This document shows positions 1 through 8,337 of a DNA stretch of 64,000 nt, in pieces; position 1 is the stretch's first letter; each line of letters begins with the position of its first letter. This DNA comes from Candidatus Paracaedibacter acanthamoebae (GTDB lineage: Bacteria > Pseudomonadota > Alphaproteobacteria > Paracaedibacterales > Paracaedibacteraceae). Both the position numbers and the translations under genes were made by a program. Location of the stretch: contig NZ_CP008941.1 in the NCBI RefSeq assembly GCF_000742835.1, positions 2,406,037-2,470,036 of the forward strand. The letters run 5' to 3'. The notes beneath the pieces are model-generated. The model saw only the letters and a list, made by a program, of their open reading frames with translations, made no database searches and was not told where the DNA came from.

Positions 1-1506
1 GCAGACATGGCTGAGCAAGTTTTAGGGCAAGCCCCTGATTTAAACCTTTTACCGTTTTGGCGAAGTCTTCGGGGGTTGGCATCCCTGCTTCGGTTTCGGT
101 ATCAAAAAGTACCAAATTATCTCAATTTTATCACCAATGAACCTGAAGTTGAATGTTGGTCAACAATTGCTCAAGCTGTTCAAGACGTTTATTCAAAACC
201 AACCAACATGTCTAAACTGTTACAATATAAAAATATACTGATGGCATCCCCGGTGGCTCTGCAAGAACGGCTCCGGAACGATATTTTAGAAGTAGGCATT
301 ATTAGTCACAATAAGTCCATTTTAATGATCTATGCGAATAATTTTGCCGCACCAACGTTTTCTCAAAATAAACCCCTTTTTGAGGTGGCGACGGCTGTTC
401 TTAATTTAGATCCAACCAGACCAAGCTCGGCTGCGGCTCTCCAAACGATGAGTGAAAAGGATCCGACGTCCAAAGCCTCTATTCTTGCCGCTTTCGAATA
501 TTTAAAGTTTCTTCATGAAACTAAAAAAATCGATCCTACCGATGAATTAAAGCAATTGGATCATCTGCGATACAGTTGGCGGGGCGATTTATTAGAATAT
601 ACAATTTGTAAGTATTTGGCTCAGCGTTATATGGAAGAACACCGTTATGCTGAGGCTTTACCATTACTGCGTAAGACCATCAAGTATTTTACGAAAGAAT
701 CCCATACGGATAAGCTGCCCGAGCAAATGCAACAAGCCCTCATTGATTATTTTAATCAAAAATCTCCCCCCGTCTTAGAGATGTTGTCCATATTCCAAGA
801 TTATACCAGTATTGCCCCCGATGATGAACGCGGCGATGCCATTATGATTAAGGCCACCAATATTCTAGCTAATTTAGAGTTATATGAAGAAGCCGTTGGA
901 TTGCTTAAGGATTATTTGGAGAACAAAGTTAAGGAGGGTAGTAATCTTCAAAACCGTAAGAATTTGATTTACTATCGAATGGCTGTGGCGAGTATCTTAG
1001 GGAATAAACCTAAAGATTGTCTTGATTATTTATCTGACATACACGATATAGCAGGTCAGATGTTGGATGATATAGCAATTTTGAAGTCTGAATCTTATTT
1101 GCGCCTTAAAAAAACAGAGCAAGCCCTTCAATCCTTAGGGGATACACCCGCCCAACAATTCCATAAAGCGAGTATTTATTTTGGTGATAAAAGGTGGGTC
1201 GAGGCGGCGGGAGTTTATCAAGGGATTGCTCAACGTGCGAGTGGGGTGCTAGATCAGATTAAGGAAAATTCCATCGTTAATCTTGCGTTATGCTATGCCA
1301 TTCTGAACGATCAAAAAGCATTAGCAGATGTGCAGGCAAACTTTAAGGAATTTATGGCCAAAAGAAAAGGGGAACAGACTTTTAACTTTTTAACCACCCC
1401 CGATGCCAAGGTTAGCCTTGCCCATTTGGCTTCTTTGCAGCAGGTAGATTCCTTTGCTGATCGGTTAAAGGCTGTTTTTTCGGATACTACCAAGCCGGCT
1501 AAATAA
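1..1506 (+). CDS. TPR-like helical protein, probably the C-terminal part of a longer gene
   Basis: The reading frame is open to the left edge of the window (two codons precede the first ATG at base 7), so the true start may lie upstream. The visible 499 residues are almost entirely alpha-helical, with tetratricopeptide-like helix pairs, for example around residues 205-235 (YMEEHRYAEALPLLRKTIKY) and 290-310. There is no signal peptide or membrane segment in the visible part. From memory, large alphaproteobacterial TPR proteins near flagellar genes contain a comparable segment built on an LRYSWRGD-type motif, seen here near residue 187. That link is recollection and is weak. The gene is convergent with glmS and the two are separated by a hairpin. 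No enzymatic motif is visible, so a scaffold or protein-interaction role is the most that can be inferred. Confidence 0.6.
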   Translation, partial: ADMAEQVLGQAPDLNLLPFWRSLRGLASLLRFRYQKVPNYLNFITNEPEVECWSTIAQAVQDVYSKPTNMSKLLQYKNILMASPVALQERLRNDILEVGIISHNKSILMIYANNFAAPTFSQNKPLFEVATAVLNLDPTRPSSAAALQTMSEKDPTSKASILAAFEYLKFLHETKKIDPTDELKQLDHLRYSWRGDLLEYTICKYLAQRYMEEHRYAEALPLLRKTIKYFTKESHTDKLPEQMQQALIDYFNQKSPPVLEMLSIFQDYTSIAPDDERGDAIMIKATNILANLELYEEAVGLLKDYLENKVKEGSNLQNRKNLIYYRMAVASILGNKPKDCLDYLSDIHDIAGQMLDDIAILKSESYLRLKKTEQALQSLGDTPAQQFHKASIYFGDKRWVEAAGVYQGIAQRASGVLDQIKENSIVNLALCYAILNDQKALADVQANFKEFMAKRKGEQTFNFLTTPDAKVSLAHLASLQQVDSFADRLKAVFSDTTKPAK

Positions 1507-1522
1507 CTCTTTTTTTCGGCTT

Positions 1523-1547
1523 GGGCATTGATCCATAATCAATGCCC
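1523..1547. terminator. Hairpin between convergent genes
   Basis: A perfect 10-bp inverted repeat (GGGCATTGAT / ATCAATGCCC) with a 5-base loop lies between the convergent TPR-like gene and glmS. There is no clean U-tract on either side after the stem, so it is at best a bidirectional or Rho-assisted terminator. Confidence 0.5.
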
Positions 1548-1570
1548 CTCTAAAATCCGGGCAGAGTTCC

Positions 1571-3397
1571 CTATTCAACTGTAACGGACTTTGCCAAGTT
1601 CCTCGGTTGATCGACGTCTGTTCCTTTTAAGGTTGCCGTATAATAAGACAACAACTGCATTGGTAAGGCATAGAGGATTGGCGATGTAAGAAGATGGCTT
1701 TCTGGCATTTCAACAATCTGTGTAGGGATTCCGTCTTTTTCAATATGGGTACGGCCGATACAGTCGGTAAAACAAATTGCAATACCCCCCCGGGCAATCA
1801 CTTCTTGTAAGTTGGATAGGGTTTTCACCATCCATTTATCAGAAGGGGCAAGAACGATCACAGGCATCAATTCATCAATTAAGGCAATGGGGCCGTGCTT
1901 CATTTCACCGGCGGCATATCCTTCGGCGTGAATATAAGAGATTTCTTTTAGTTTTAGCGCCCCCTCCATCGCGATGGGGAAGTTGGTTCCACGGCCAAGA
2001 TATAATGCATCGCGCGCCGGTTGTAAGCGATGCGCCACTTGTTGATAGTCGGCTTCTTTTTGCAAGATTCCATAAATCTCATTGGGTAGGTTGAGCAAGT
2101 GCTGTAAATGCTCGCGGGCTTCAGTCTCTGTTAACGTTCCACGTTTAATGGCTGCATCCAGACATAAACAGGCCAGCACCGCTAATTGTGCCGTGAAGGC
2201 TTTGGTTGAAGCAACCCCAATTTCAGGGCCGGCCTTGGTGTGAACCGAATAATCAGCCAGACGATCCATGCTGCTTTCTGGAACATTCACGATGGCGATG
2301 GTAGTTTGGTGATCTTCTTTTGCTTGCTTCATTGCCTCCAGGGTATCAATGGTCTCGCCCGATTGGGAAATAAACAATGCAGCCCCCCCGGTGGGAAGAG
2401 GGGATTCGCGATAACGAAATTCAGAGGCAATGTCCACTTCAACCGGAAGCTTAGCGATCATTTCAAACCAATATTTGGCAACGGCTGTTGAAAAATAAGA
2501 GGTACCGCAGGCAATCATCGTGAGTTTTGAAATATTGTTCCAATCGATGTTAACAGGAATCTTTAGCGTTTCTGTGTCGGCGTTAATTAATGAGTCAAGG
2601 GTATCTTTTACGGTTGTTGGTTGCTCAAAGATTTCTTTCAACATAAAGTGATCATACCCACCTTTGGTGGCGGCATCGGCTGAAATATTAATAGTCTTGA
2701 GGGGGCGATCAATGGGGTGGTGGTCAATATCGTAAATCTGACTGCCTTGAGGCGTCACAATGGCATAATCTCCTTCTTCAAGATAACGCAATTGTTGTGT
2801 CCACGGCGCTAAGACCAAAGCATCGGATCCAATAAAACTTTCGCCGTTGCCTTCGCCGATCACAAGCGGACTGCCGCGACGGGCCACCAGTAACGTGTTG
2901 TTGTCACCTTTAATTAGGATCACCAAAGCAAAGGCACCCTCAATGTCAGCAAGAGTCTGTCTTAAAGCTTCCAAGGGTTTAAGACCTTGATTAAGGTAAT
3001 CAGTCATTAAATGTACGACAACTTCGGTATCGGTTTGACTGGTAAACGCGTGTCCTTTTTTTATAAGTTTTTCTTTAAGATGAGCGTAATTCTCAATGAT
3101 TCCATTATGCACCACAGCAACTTTGTCTGAGCTGTGCGGATGCGCATTGGCTTCGCTTGGAATGCCATGGGTTGCCCACCGTGTATGACCAATTCCAGTC
3201 ATGCCATTGATGGAATCTTGAGTGAACAAATCTTGCAAGGCTTGAAGTTTACCTTGGGCGCGGCGAATACAAATTTCATTCTGGTCAAGTGTTGCAATCC
3301 CTGCTGAATCATAGCCACGATACTCAAGGCGTTTTAGCCCATCGATTAAGCGTTGTGCTACAGGTTGATGCCCTACAATACCGACAATTCCACACAT
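1571..3397 (-). CDS. glmS: Glutamine--fructose-6-phosphate aminotransferase (isomerizing)
   Basis: GlmS makes glucosamine-6-phosphate from fructose-6-phosphate and glutamine, the first committed step towards UDP-GlcNAc for peptidoglycan and lipid A. The protein is 608 residues, the usual length. It begins MCGIVGIVG, so Cys2 becomes the N-terminal nucleophile of the class II glutamine amidotransferase domain (about residues 2-240). Two SIS sugar-isomerase domains follow, with CGTSYFSTAVAKYWFE and SQSGETIDT near residues 295-355, and the C-terminus ends DQPRNLAKSVTVE as in the family. It lies 29 bp downstream of glmU on the same strand, so the two consecutive steps are probably cotranscribed. 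No glmS ribozyme is evident, as expected outside Firmicutes. The call is secure. Confidence 0.98.
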   Translation of the reverse strand: MCGIVGIVGHQPVAQRLIDGLKRLEYRGYDSAGIATLDQNEICIRRAQGKLQALQDLFTQDSINGMTGIGHTRWATHGIPSEANAHPHSSDKVAVVHNGIIENYAHLKEKLIKKGHAFTSQTDTEVVVHLMTDYLNQGLKPLEALRQTLADIEGAFALVILIKGDNNTLLVARRGSPLVIGEGNGESFIGSDALVLAPWTQQLRYLEEGDYAIVTPQGSQIYDIDHHPIDRPLKTINISADAATKGGYDHFMLKEIFEQPTTVKDTLDSLINADTETLKIPVNIDWNNISKLTMIACGTSYFSTAVAKYWFEMIAKLPVEVDIASEFRYRESPLPTGGAALFISQSGETIDTLEAMKQAKEDHQTTIAIVNVPESSMDRLADYSVHTKAGPEIGVASTKAFTAQLAVLACLCLDAAIKRGTLTETEAREHLQHLLNLPNEIYGILQKEADYQQVAHRLQPARDALYLGRGTNFPIAMEGALKLKEISYIHAEGYAAGEMKHGPIALIDELMPVIVLAPSDKWMVKTLSNLQEVIARGGIAICFTDCIGRTHIEKDGIPTQIVEMPESHLLTSPILYALPMQLLSYYTATLKGTDVDQPRNLAKSVTVE

Positions 3398-3426
3398 GAT
3401 TGAGAAATTCCTATCTTACAAATTTA

Positions 3427-4764
3427 TTATTTTGGTGATTTTAGTTCCAAGGCAGTCGTGCGAAATTTTTTCGCCCAACCCGCTTTGTTCGTTTGATGGT
3501 GGCGGGCAATGCCCAAAGAATGTTCGGGAACATTATCTGTGATAACGCTACCAGCAGCCACAATAGCTCCTTCGTTAACATGAACCGGTGCCACTAAGGA
3601 GGTGTTGCTGCCAATAAAGGCGTCATTTCCAATATGGGTTGGTGATTTGTTAAATCCATCATAGTTGCAGGTAATGGTGCCAGCCCCAATATTAACGCGA
3701 TCGCCCAGCTGAGCATTACCTAAGTAACTAAGGTGTTTGACTTTGGCCTTTTTGCCTATGGCTGTATCTTTAATTTCAACGAAATTTCCCACAACGGCTT
3801 CTTCACCAATAATCGTGCCTGTTCTTAAATGGGCAAACGGCCCAACTTTGGCGCCCGCTTTTAAAACACATTTTTCTAAATGACAAAATGGATATATTGT
3901 TGCCCCATTCTCGATAACAACACCGGCCCCAAAGGTCACATTTGGATGAATAATCGTATCCTTTCCAATGCAGGTATCATGGGAAAAAAAGACGGAGACC
4001 GGATCAATTAAGGTGACACCGCTCATCATTATGCGATAACGCCAACGGTCTTGCATGGTTTTTTCAGCTTGAGCTAATTCTGCACGGTTATTAATGCCGT
4101 TTAAAGTTTCGGGGTGGGATGTTTCCACATAGCGGGGCGTTAAACCTTGAGCCTTTGCTAATCCGATCACATCCGTTAAGTATAATTCACCGGCAGCATT
4201 TTGGGCTGTTAATTGGGGTAACAGAGATCGCAAAACTGTTGCTGGAATTAAGTAAACGCCTGCATTGCAAAGGGTGATGGCGCGTTGCTCTGGGGAGGCA
4301 TCCTTATATTCCACAATGCTGTTAACTCGATCGTCCTGGGTGACTAAGCGGCCATATTGGCGGGGATCATCCACCCGCATGGCTAACACAAGCGGATCAT
4401 TTGGGCATTCCGCACGTTTGTTAAAGAGGGGCGCCAAGGTATCAAACTCAATCAATGGCACATCACCACTAAGAATTAAGACATCGCCGTCATCGTGCGG
4501 GAGTTTATCCACGCCTGCCCGAACGGCATCACCTGTGCCAAGAGGTTGGGCTTGGATAGCAATTTCAATCGGGCGGCCTGCGGCAACCTTTTCTTGATCT
4601 AAATAAGGTGAGGCCACGACTACCACACGTTCCATATTCATGGATAATGCTAAATCAATCACATGATGAACCATAGCCTTACCACCCACAGGGTGCAGAA
4701 CTTTTGGTAAAGTGGAATTCATGCGAGTACCCATACCCGCCGCTAAAATCAGAGCTGTTGTCAT
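3427..4764 (-). CDS. glmU: Bifunctional UDP-GlcNAc pyrophosphorylase / GlcN-1-P acetyltransferase
   Basis: GlmU acetylates glucosamine-1-phosphate and then couples it to UTP, giving UDP-GlcNAc in the cytoplasm. The 445 residues contain the N-terminal nucleotidyltransferase domain with LILAAGMGTRMNSTLPKVLH at residues 5-24. They also contain a C-terminal left-handed beta-helix of hexapeptide repeats (about 250-430), including the NYDGFNKSPTHIG segment of the acetyltransferase site. The start has a GAGG Shine-Dalgarno about 10 bases upstream. It is the first gene of a glmU-glmS operon; glmM is not in the window. An inverted repeat lies 20 bp upstream of the start and may be part of its promoter. 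Confidence 0.97.
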   Translation of the reverse strand: MTTALILAAGMGTRMNSTLPKVLHPVGGKAMVHHVIDLALSMNMERVVVVASPYLDQEKVAAGRPIEIAIQAQPLGTGDAVRAGVDKLPHDDGDVLILSGDVPLIEFDTLAPLFNKRAECPNDPLVLAMRVDDPRQYGRLVTQDDRVNSIVEYKDASPEQRAITLCNAGVYLIPATVLRSLLPQLTAQNAAGELYLTDVIGLAKAQGLTPRYVETSHPETLNGINNRAELAQAEKTMQDRWRYRIMMSGVTLIDPVSVFFSHDTCIGKDTIIHPNVTFGAGVVIENGATIYPFCHLEKCVLKAGAKVGPFAHLRTGTIIGEEAVVGNFVEIKDTAIGKKAKVKHLSYLGNAQLGDRVNIGAGTITCNYDGFNKSPTHIGNDAFIGSNTSLVAPVHVNEGAIVAAGSVITDNVPEHSLGIARHHQTNKAGWAKKFRTTALELKSPK

Positions 4765-4783
4765 TTATATAAACCTCTATAAA

Positions 4784-4802
4784 ACACATATACCATATGT
4801 GT
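4784..4802 (-). promoter_or_regulatory. Inverted repeat overlapping a possible -10 element of glmU
   Basis: A perfect 8-bp inverted repeat, ACACATAT-ACC-ATATGTGT, lies 20 bp upstream of the glmU start codon. Read on the minus strand it contains CATATGGTATATG, which resembles an extended -10 (TGG-TATAtg). It could be an operator overlapping the promoter of glmU-glmS. No binding protein can be named from sequence. Confidence 0.35.
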
Positions 4803-4911
4803 ATTGCAGGTGCATCACTCAAAATATTAAATTATATTGCGACATTTCTGTCTCAATAGGGGAGTTGCAATAAAGAAATTAAGAGAGGTCAGAATCAGCG
4901 CCTCTGTTAAG

Positions 4912-4946
4912 GATGCAAAAAGAAGAGCACCGTTAATTGGTGCTCC
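4912..4946 (-). terminator. Intrinsic terminator after gapR
   Basis: On the minus strand the hairpin GAGCACC-AATTAAC-GGTGCTC is followed by TTCTTTTTGC. It lies just downstream of the gapR stop codon and upstream of glmU, so it separates the two same-strand transcripts. Confidence 0.75.
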
Positions 4947-4956
4947 TTATTAAGTG

Positions 4957-5274
4957 TTATGCTGCTTCGGCATCATTATCAGATTCACCTGTATGGGGGG
5001 GCAAATCATCTGTTGTGAACTGTCCTGATGGAATCATTCCTAAGGCCGCACGGTAAATATCCAAGAGTTCTTCTTGTTCCACGGCTTCTTCATGTTTCAT
5101 TTTCCGCAGCTTAATAAGTTGCTTCATAACTTTTGGATCAAATCCAACAGCTTTTGCTTCAGAAAAAACCTCACGAATATTTTCCATTAATTCAGACTTT
5201 TCTTCTTCTAATCGTTCAATTTTCTCGATAAACAGACGCAGTTGATTGGCGGATGAGTTATTAATAATTTGCAT
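4957..5274 (-). CDS. gapR: GapR-family nucleoid-associated DNA-binding protein (DUF2312)
   Basis: GapR proteins are small alphaproteobacterial nucleoid proteins that bind AT-rich, overtwisted DNA and stimulate topoisomerases; in Caulobacter they are needed for replication and the cell cycle. This 105-residue protein has the family's N-terminal coiled coil (QLRLFIEKIERLEEEKSELM, about residues 11-30). The conserved stretch REVFSEAKAVGFDPKVMKQL follows, with a basic RKMKHEE segment at about 57-63. The acidic C-terminal tail after residue 90 is longer than the conserved core. The start has a GGAGAA Shine-Dalgarno. It is monocistronic, with a terminator directly after it. The family assignment is firm; the role in this organism is by homology. 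Confidence 0.9.
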   Translation of the reverse strand: MQIINNSSANQLRLFIEKIERLEEEKSELMENIREVFSEAKAVGFDPKVMKQLIKLRKMKHEEAVEQEELLDIYRAALGMIPSGQFTTDDLPPHTGESDNDAEAA

Positions 5275-5435
5275 GAGGTTATTCTCCGTTTTTTAAGTTA
5301 TAGCTCGTGATACTGCATTCAATTATTGGTTATTTTATAGCTGAAAAATAGAGGGTTGTGGAATAAAAATTGTGATTCAACTGAATGTTTTTTAAGAGCT
5401 TCTTACGGGGAGATTAAAATTCTTCGTCCGGGGGC

Positions 5436-6521
5436 TTATCTGATTTTATCGCTCGCTTTAGCGTTTAAGAAGATCTTAGCTGATTTTAACGCTTGGAAAG
5501 CATAGGAGAGGGCAATAGATAGACTAAGGCCGGCTAGCGCATAAAGTAAGGGGGAGTAGGAAGCAAACTCCTTAAGCCAGCGATAGAATTTGCTGTCAGC
5601 TGCAGGGGGAATGCTGGCGGATATTGTCATAAATAAATTTGGATGGAAATATTTCAGGGCTATTTGGATTAAGATCAGAGCCATAATGGCAGATCCGGCG
5701 AAACCTAGATAAATTCTGGGGATTCTATAACTAAAGGTGACGCCCAAGTGACTGCCGCCAAGGCCGCCCATTAACAAAAGACCGACGAGAAGCAAATCAA
5801 TTGAATCTCCGTTTAAAGCATGAGCAAAGGTTGAAATGATAGTAATGATCACCGAGGAGAGAAGGGTCGTCCCATAGGTGACAGGGCTTGTTCTTCCCAT
5901 AAAGTAGATCAGAACAGGCATCATAAAAATTCCATTCCCCACTCCTAAAACGGCAATCAACCATCCATTAATAAGGCCGGCTAAAAATAAGATAAGACGG
6001 CTTGCTGTTAAGCGAGATCGGGGAAAGTATTGCACGAAAGGGGCTTTGACAATCCAAGCTGGAGAGCTGGATTTGCGATCTTGATTGGGATGATGACGTT
6101 GCGCTAAATTTTTTCTGCTTTGACGAAAAAGAAGGAACATCATGACGCTAAGAATACAAACATAACTAAAGGTAATAAGTTGTTTACTGACCTCAGAGTT
6201 GCCAAGCCACTCGAGAAAACAAACACCCATCACCGCCCCCATCAAACCGCCCGAAATGATCGACCGACCTAATTGGTAGTCAACATCATTATTCTTTTTA
6301 TAAGCAAGGTAGCCGGTTAACGTCATGCCAATCATGGAATTTACTTGACTTGCAACGGCAACGAGGGGTGGGACGCCCAGTGTAATTAAAGTCGGGGTAA
6401 TAAATAAACCGCCGCCCACGCCTAACAGGCCAGTTAATAGCCCACCAATAAATCCAATAAGGATGATAAAGTAGGGATTAACAATGATATCAGCGACAGG
6501 TAAAAGTAAGTCATGGTCCAT
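5436..6521 (-). CDS. TauE/SafE-family sulfite/organosulfonate exporter-like membrane protein
   Basis: This 361-residue polytopic inner-membrane protein has about eight to nine hydrophobic segments arranged as two similar halves. Each half carries the family's glycine-rich motif: GLLGVGGGLFITPTL at about residues 29-43 and LIAVLGVGNGIFMMPVL at about 187-203. TauE/SafE proteins export small sulfur-containing anions or organic acids; the substrate here cannot be predicted. It lies 31 bp downstream of the secreted repeat protein on the same strand. The start codon sits at the centre of a 29-bp palindrome (see separate entry) and no clear Shine-Dalgarno lies outside it. The charged loop around residues 134-155 is typical of the link between halves. 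Confidence 0.85.
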   Translation of the reverse strand: MDHDLLLPVADIIVNPYFIILIGFIGGLLTGLLGVGGGLFITPTLITLGVPPLVAVASQVNSMIGMTLTGYLAYKKNNDVDYQLGRSIISGGLMGAVMGVCFLEWLGNSEVSKQLITFSYVCILSVMMFLLFRQSRKNLAQRHHPNQDRKSSSPAWIVKAPFVQYFPRSRLTASRLILFLAGLINGWLIAVLGVGNGIFMMPVLIYFMGRTSPVTYGTTLLSSVIITIISTFAHALNGDSIDLLLVGLLLMGGLGGSHLGVTFSYRIPRIYLGFAGSAIMALILIQIALKYFHPNLFMTISASIPPAADSKFYRWLKEFASYSPLLYALAGLSLSIALSYAFQALKSAKIFLNAKASDKIR

Positions 6522-6531
6522 GACTTACTTT
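6503..6531. repeat. 29-bp near-perfect palindrome covering the start codon of the TauE-like gene
   Basis: Left arm AAAGTAAGTCATGG, one spacer base, right arm CCATGACTTACTTT: 14 perfectly paired bases each side. The minus-strand ATG of the TauE-like gene (6521-6519) lies in the right arm beside the centre. In mRNA this would fold into a hairpin hiding the start codon and the bases just upstream. It may equally be a protein-binding operator or an extragenic palindrome. Confidence 0.8.
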
Positions 6532-6552
6532 AATACGTTCTGGGCGGGTTTT

Positions 6553-7995
6553 CTAGAAATTAAAGAGACGAATAATTTTAGTAAGATTGATAAGAATGAC
6601 TTCTCGTAAGGTTTTGTCTCCTATAACACGCCAATCATAATTGTCTTCAGGAATATTAATAATCGCCTCAACAGTAGATTGGCAGGCCCGATTAGCGGCT
6701 TGATAAATCTGGCTGGAATTATCCGCTGTGGTATGACGAGCCGCCCAAGTGTAAAATTGAGCTGCAGATAGAGCTGTGTCCATCAACAGTTCCGGCGCAA
6801 TTTGTGTTTGCACTTTTTCCCGTTGGAGTCTGATCGCTTCAATTAGATTATTGCCAGCTAACAAGTAACAATCGGATATGATTTGATCTCTCTTAGTCGA
6901 AGGAGGTTCACTGTAGCAAAGATTCAGGGCAAGCTTTGAAACCTTGAAAGCTCTTTTATAAGGAGAATCAGGGGCTTCAAGTCCAACCGCTGCCAATGTT
7001 TCATTGGAAAGATTTTGGGCCGAGATGGGAAAGAAATGCCGTACAGGATTAACCCGCTCTTCCGCGTTTACTTGCTTTATAAAAGACGTATGATCCGCCG
7101 ATTTTAATTCATTGATAACATCCTTCATAGCTGGATTAGAGGAGGGACCTTTTGTTATAGCTTGCCGCTCATGATTGTTAGAAAAGCCTGTCTTAATGTT
7201 AGAGAATAATTGGTGTTGTTTAGCCGCTTGAATGGTTTTCGCTAGTTCTTCAATATTTTTCTTCATAAGCAGAGCCGCTTTTTCATTAAAGTTATCGGCT
7301 GCTAATTGATAATAAGTTTGAGCGAGCGTGGCGGCTTGTTCTAAGGCTGCTGCATTTGTGGTTAGCTGAAAACCTTGCTGGTGGATCCAGTTTTCAATTT
7401 TTTTGCCTGCATACATAAAACAATGACCTGCTAAAGCTTTTTGGAAGGGAGCCTGAGTTCCCAGCTTGGTTGGATCGAGATTAAGAATAATATCCCCAAG
7501 GGTTTTTAATTTAAAGGCAAGGGAATCCAATGAGTCATCCACTGTAATATCGGAAGAAAGAATGACATCCGCAGGGACATAGTTTTTTACGGTCGGTGGA
7601 ATCAATCTCCTTATTTTTTCTACGAAATAGTCAGCTGTGGGAAGGTGATGTTGAGCATCCTCAAGATTTTGCATCGCCTGGAAAAAGCAAGAGATTATCC
7701 ATTCATTTTTCTGTTCTGTGGACCTTCCTCCCAGCTTTTCACCAGGTAAACTTTGAATAAGGAGGCCGAGTTTTATTAACTTTGCCGCTTTAATAGAAGA
7801 TAAATCGTGCGGAGTTAGGTTGGCCTGTATTAAAATCTCTTCGGGTATAGTCTCGAGAATGAGAGAGGAAAGGTTTGTCATTCTTATAGGTGTGAGACCT
7901 TGCGAATAAAATGGATCAGGATCTAAGGCCATAAGGGTCGTGTTTGTGGTGGAAATTGCATAACTTAAGACGCTCAGGGTTAGAAATTTTCTCAT
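6553..7995 (-). CDS. Secreted helical protein with a threefold internal repeat, function unknown
   Basis: The family is not recognised. The 480-residue product starts with a signal-peptide-like segment (MRKFLTLSVLSYAISTTNTT, cleavage probably near ALD at 23-25) and has a strong AGAAGGGGGA Shine-Dalgarno. The mature part is helical. It carries three divergent copies of one module at about residues 36-114, 130-204 and 318-388. Each runs from a proline-containing lead-in through an (A)FK..KL.L helix to a C(F/Y)..AG.N(L/I)E helix (CFFQAMQNLE, CFMYAGKKIE, CYLLAGNNLIE). The second and third copies are followed by a further matching helix pair (AATLAQTYYQLAADN at about 221 and SAAQFYTWAARH at about 410). 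It probably forms a solenoid in the periplasm or outside the cell. The downstream TauE-like gene may be cotranscribed. Confidence 0.7.
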   Translation of the reverse strand: MRKFLTLSVLSYAISTTNTTLMALDPDPFYSQGLTPIRMTNLSSLILETIPEEILIQANLTPHDLSSIKAAKLIKLGLLIQSLPGEKLGGRSTEQKNEWIISCFFQAMQNLEDAQHHLPTADYFVEKIRRLIPPTVKNYVPADVILSSDITVDDSLDSLAFKLKTLGDIILNLDPTKLGTQAPFQKALAGHCFMYAGKKIENWIHQQGFQLTTNAAALEQAATLAQTYYQLAADNFNEKAALLMKKNIEELAKTIQAAKQHQLFSNIKTGFSNNHERQAITKGPSSNPAMKDVINELKSADHTSFIKQVNAEERVNPVRHFFPISAQNLSNETLAAVGLEAPDSPYKRAFKVSKLALNLCYSEPPSTKRDQIISDCYLLAGNNLIEAIRLQREKVQTQIAPELLMDTALSAAQFYTWAARHTTADNSSQIYQAANRACQSTVEAIINIPEDNYDWRVIGDKTLREVILINLTKIIRLFNF

Positions 7996-8337
7996 ACGCT
8001 CCCCCTTCTGTATTGGAATTTAATTTCAAAAAATCACATTACATTTATAATTAAAACATAAAAATATTAAAAAATAATATATAAAATTACAAAATGAAGG
8101 GGTAAATGAAAAAATGCTGATTTTGGAATAACTTGGCCACAATTAAATGTAGTAAAGCTTAAGTAAGGGTTAATTTTTGGAGACAGCATTAATTCTATTA
8201 GGCTGCTTTCTAAGCGGAGTCATCCTGACGATTCCCCTTGTTCTAGATTCTTACTGTAAAGGGGGGGAGCTATAGGCATTTTCCTTATAACTCTAATTTA
8301 TCGACGGTAAGGGGCAATAGCGGGGGAATAGGCCACT
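7996..8337. other. Intergenic region, 342 bp
   Basis: Holds the upstream region of the secreted repeat protein (minus strand; very AT-rich at 8020-8110) and the 3' flank of nupC. No gene, convincing terminator or RNA structure was seen. Confidence 0.6.
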
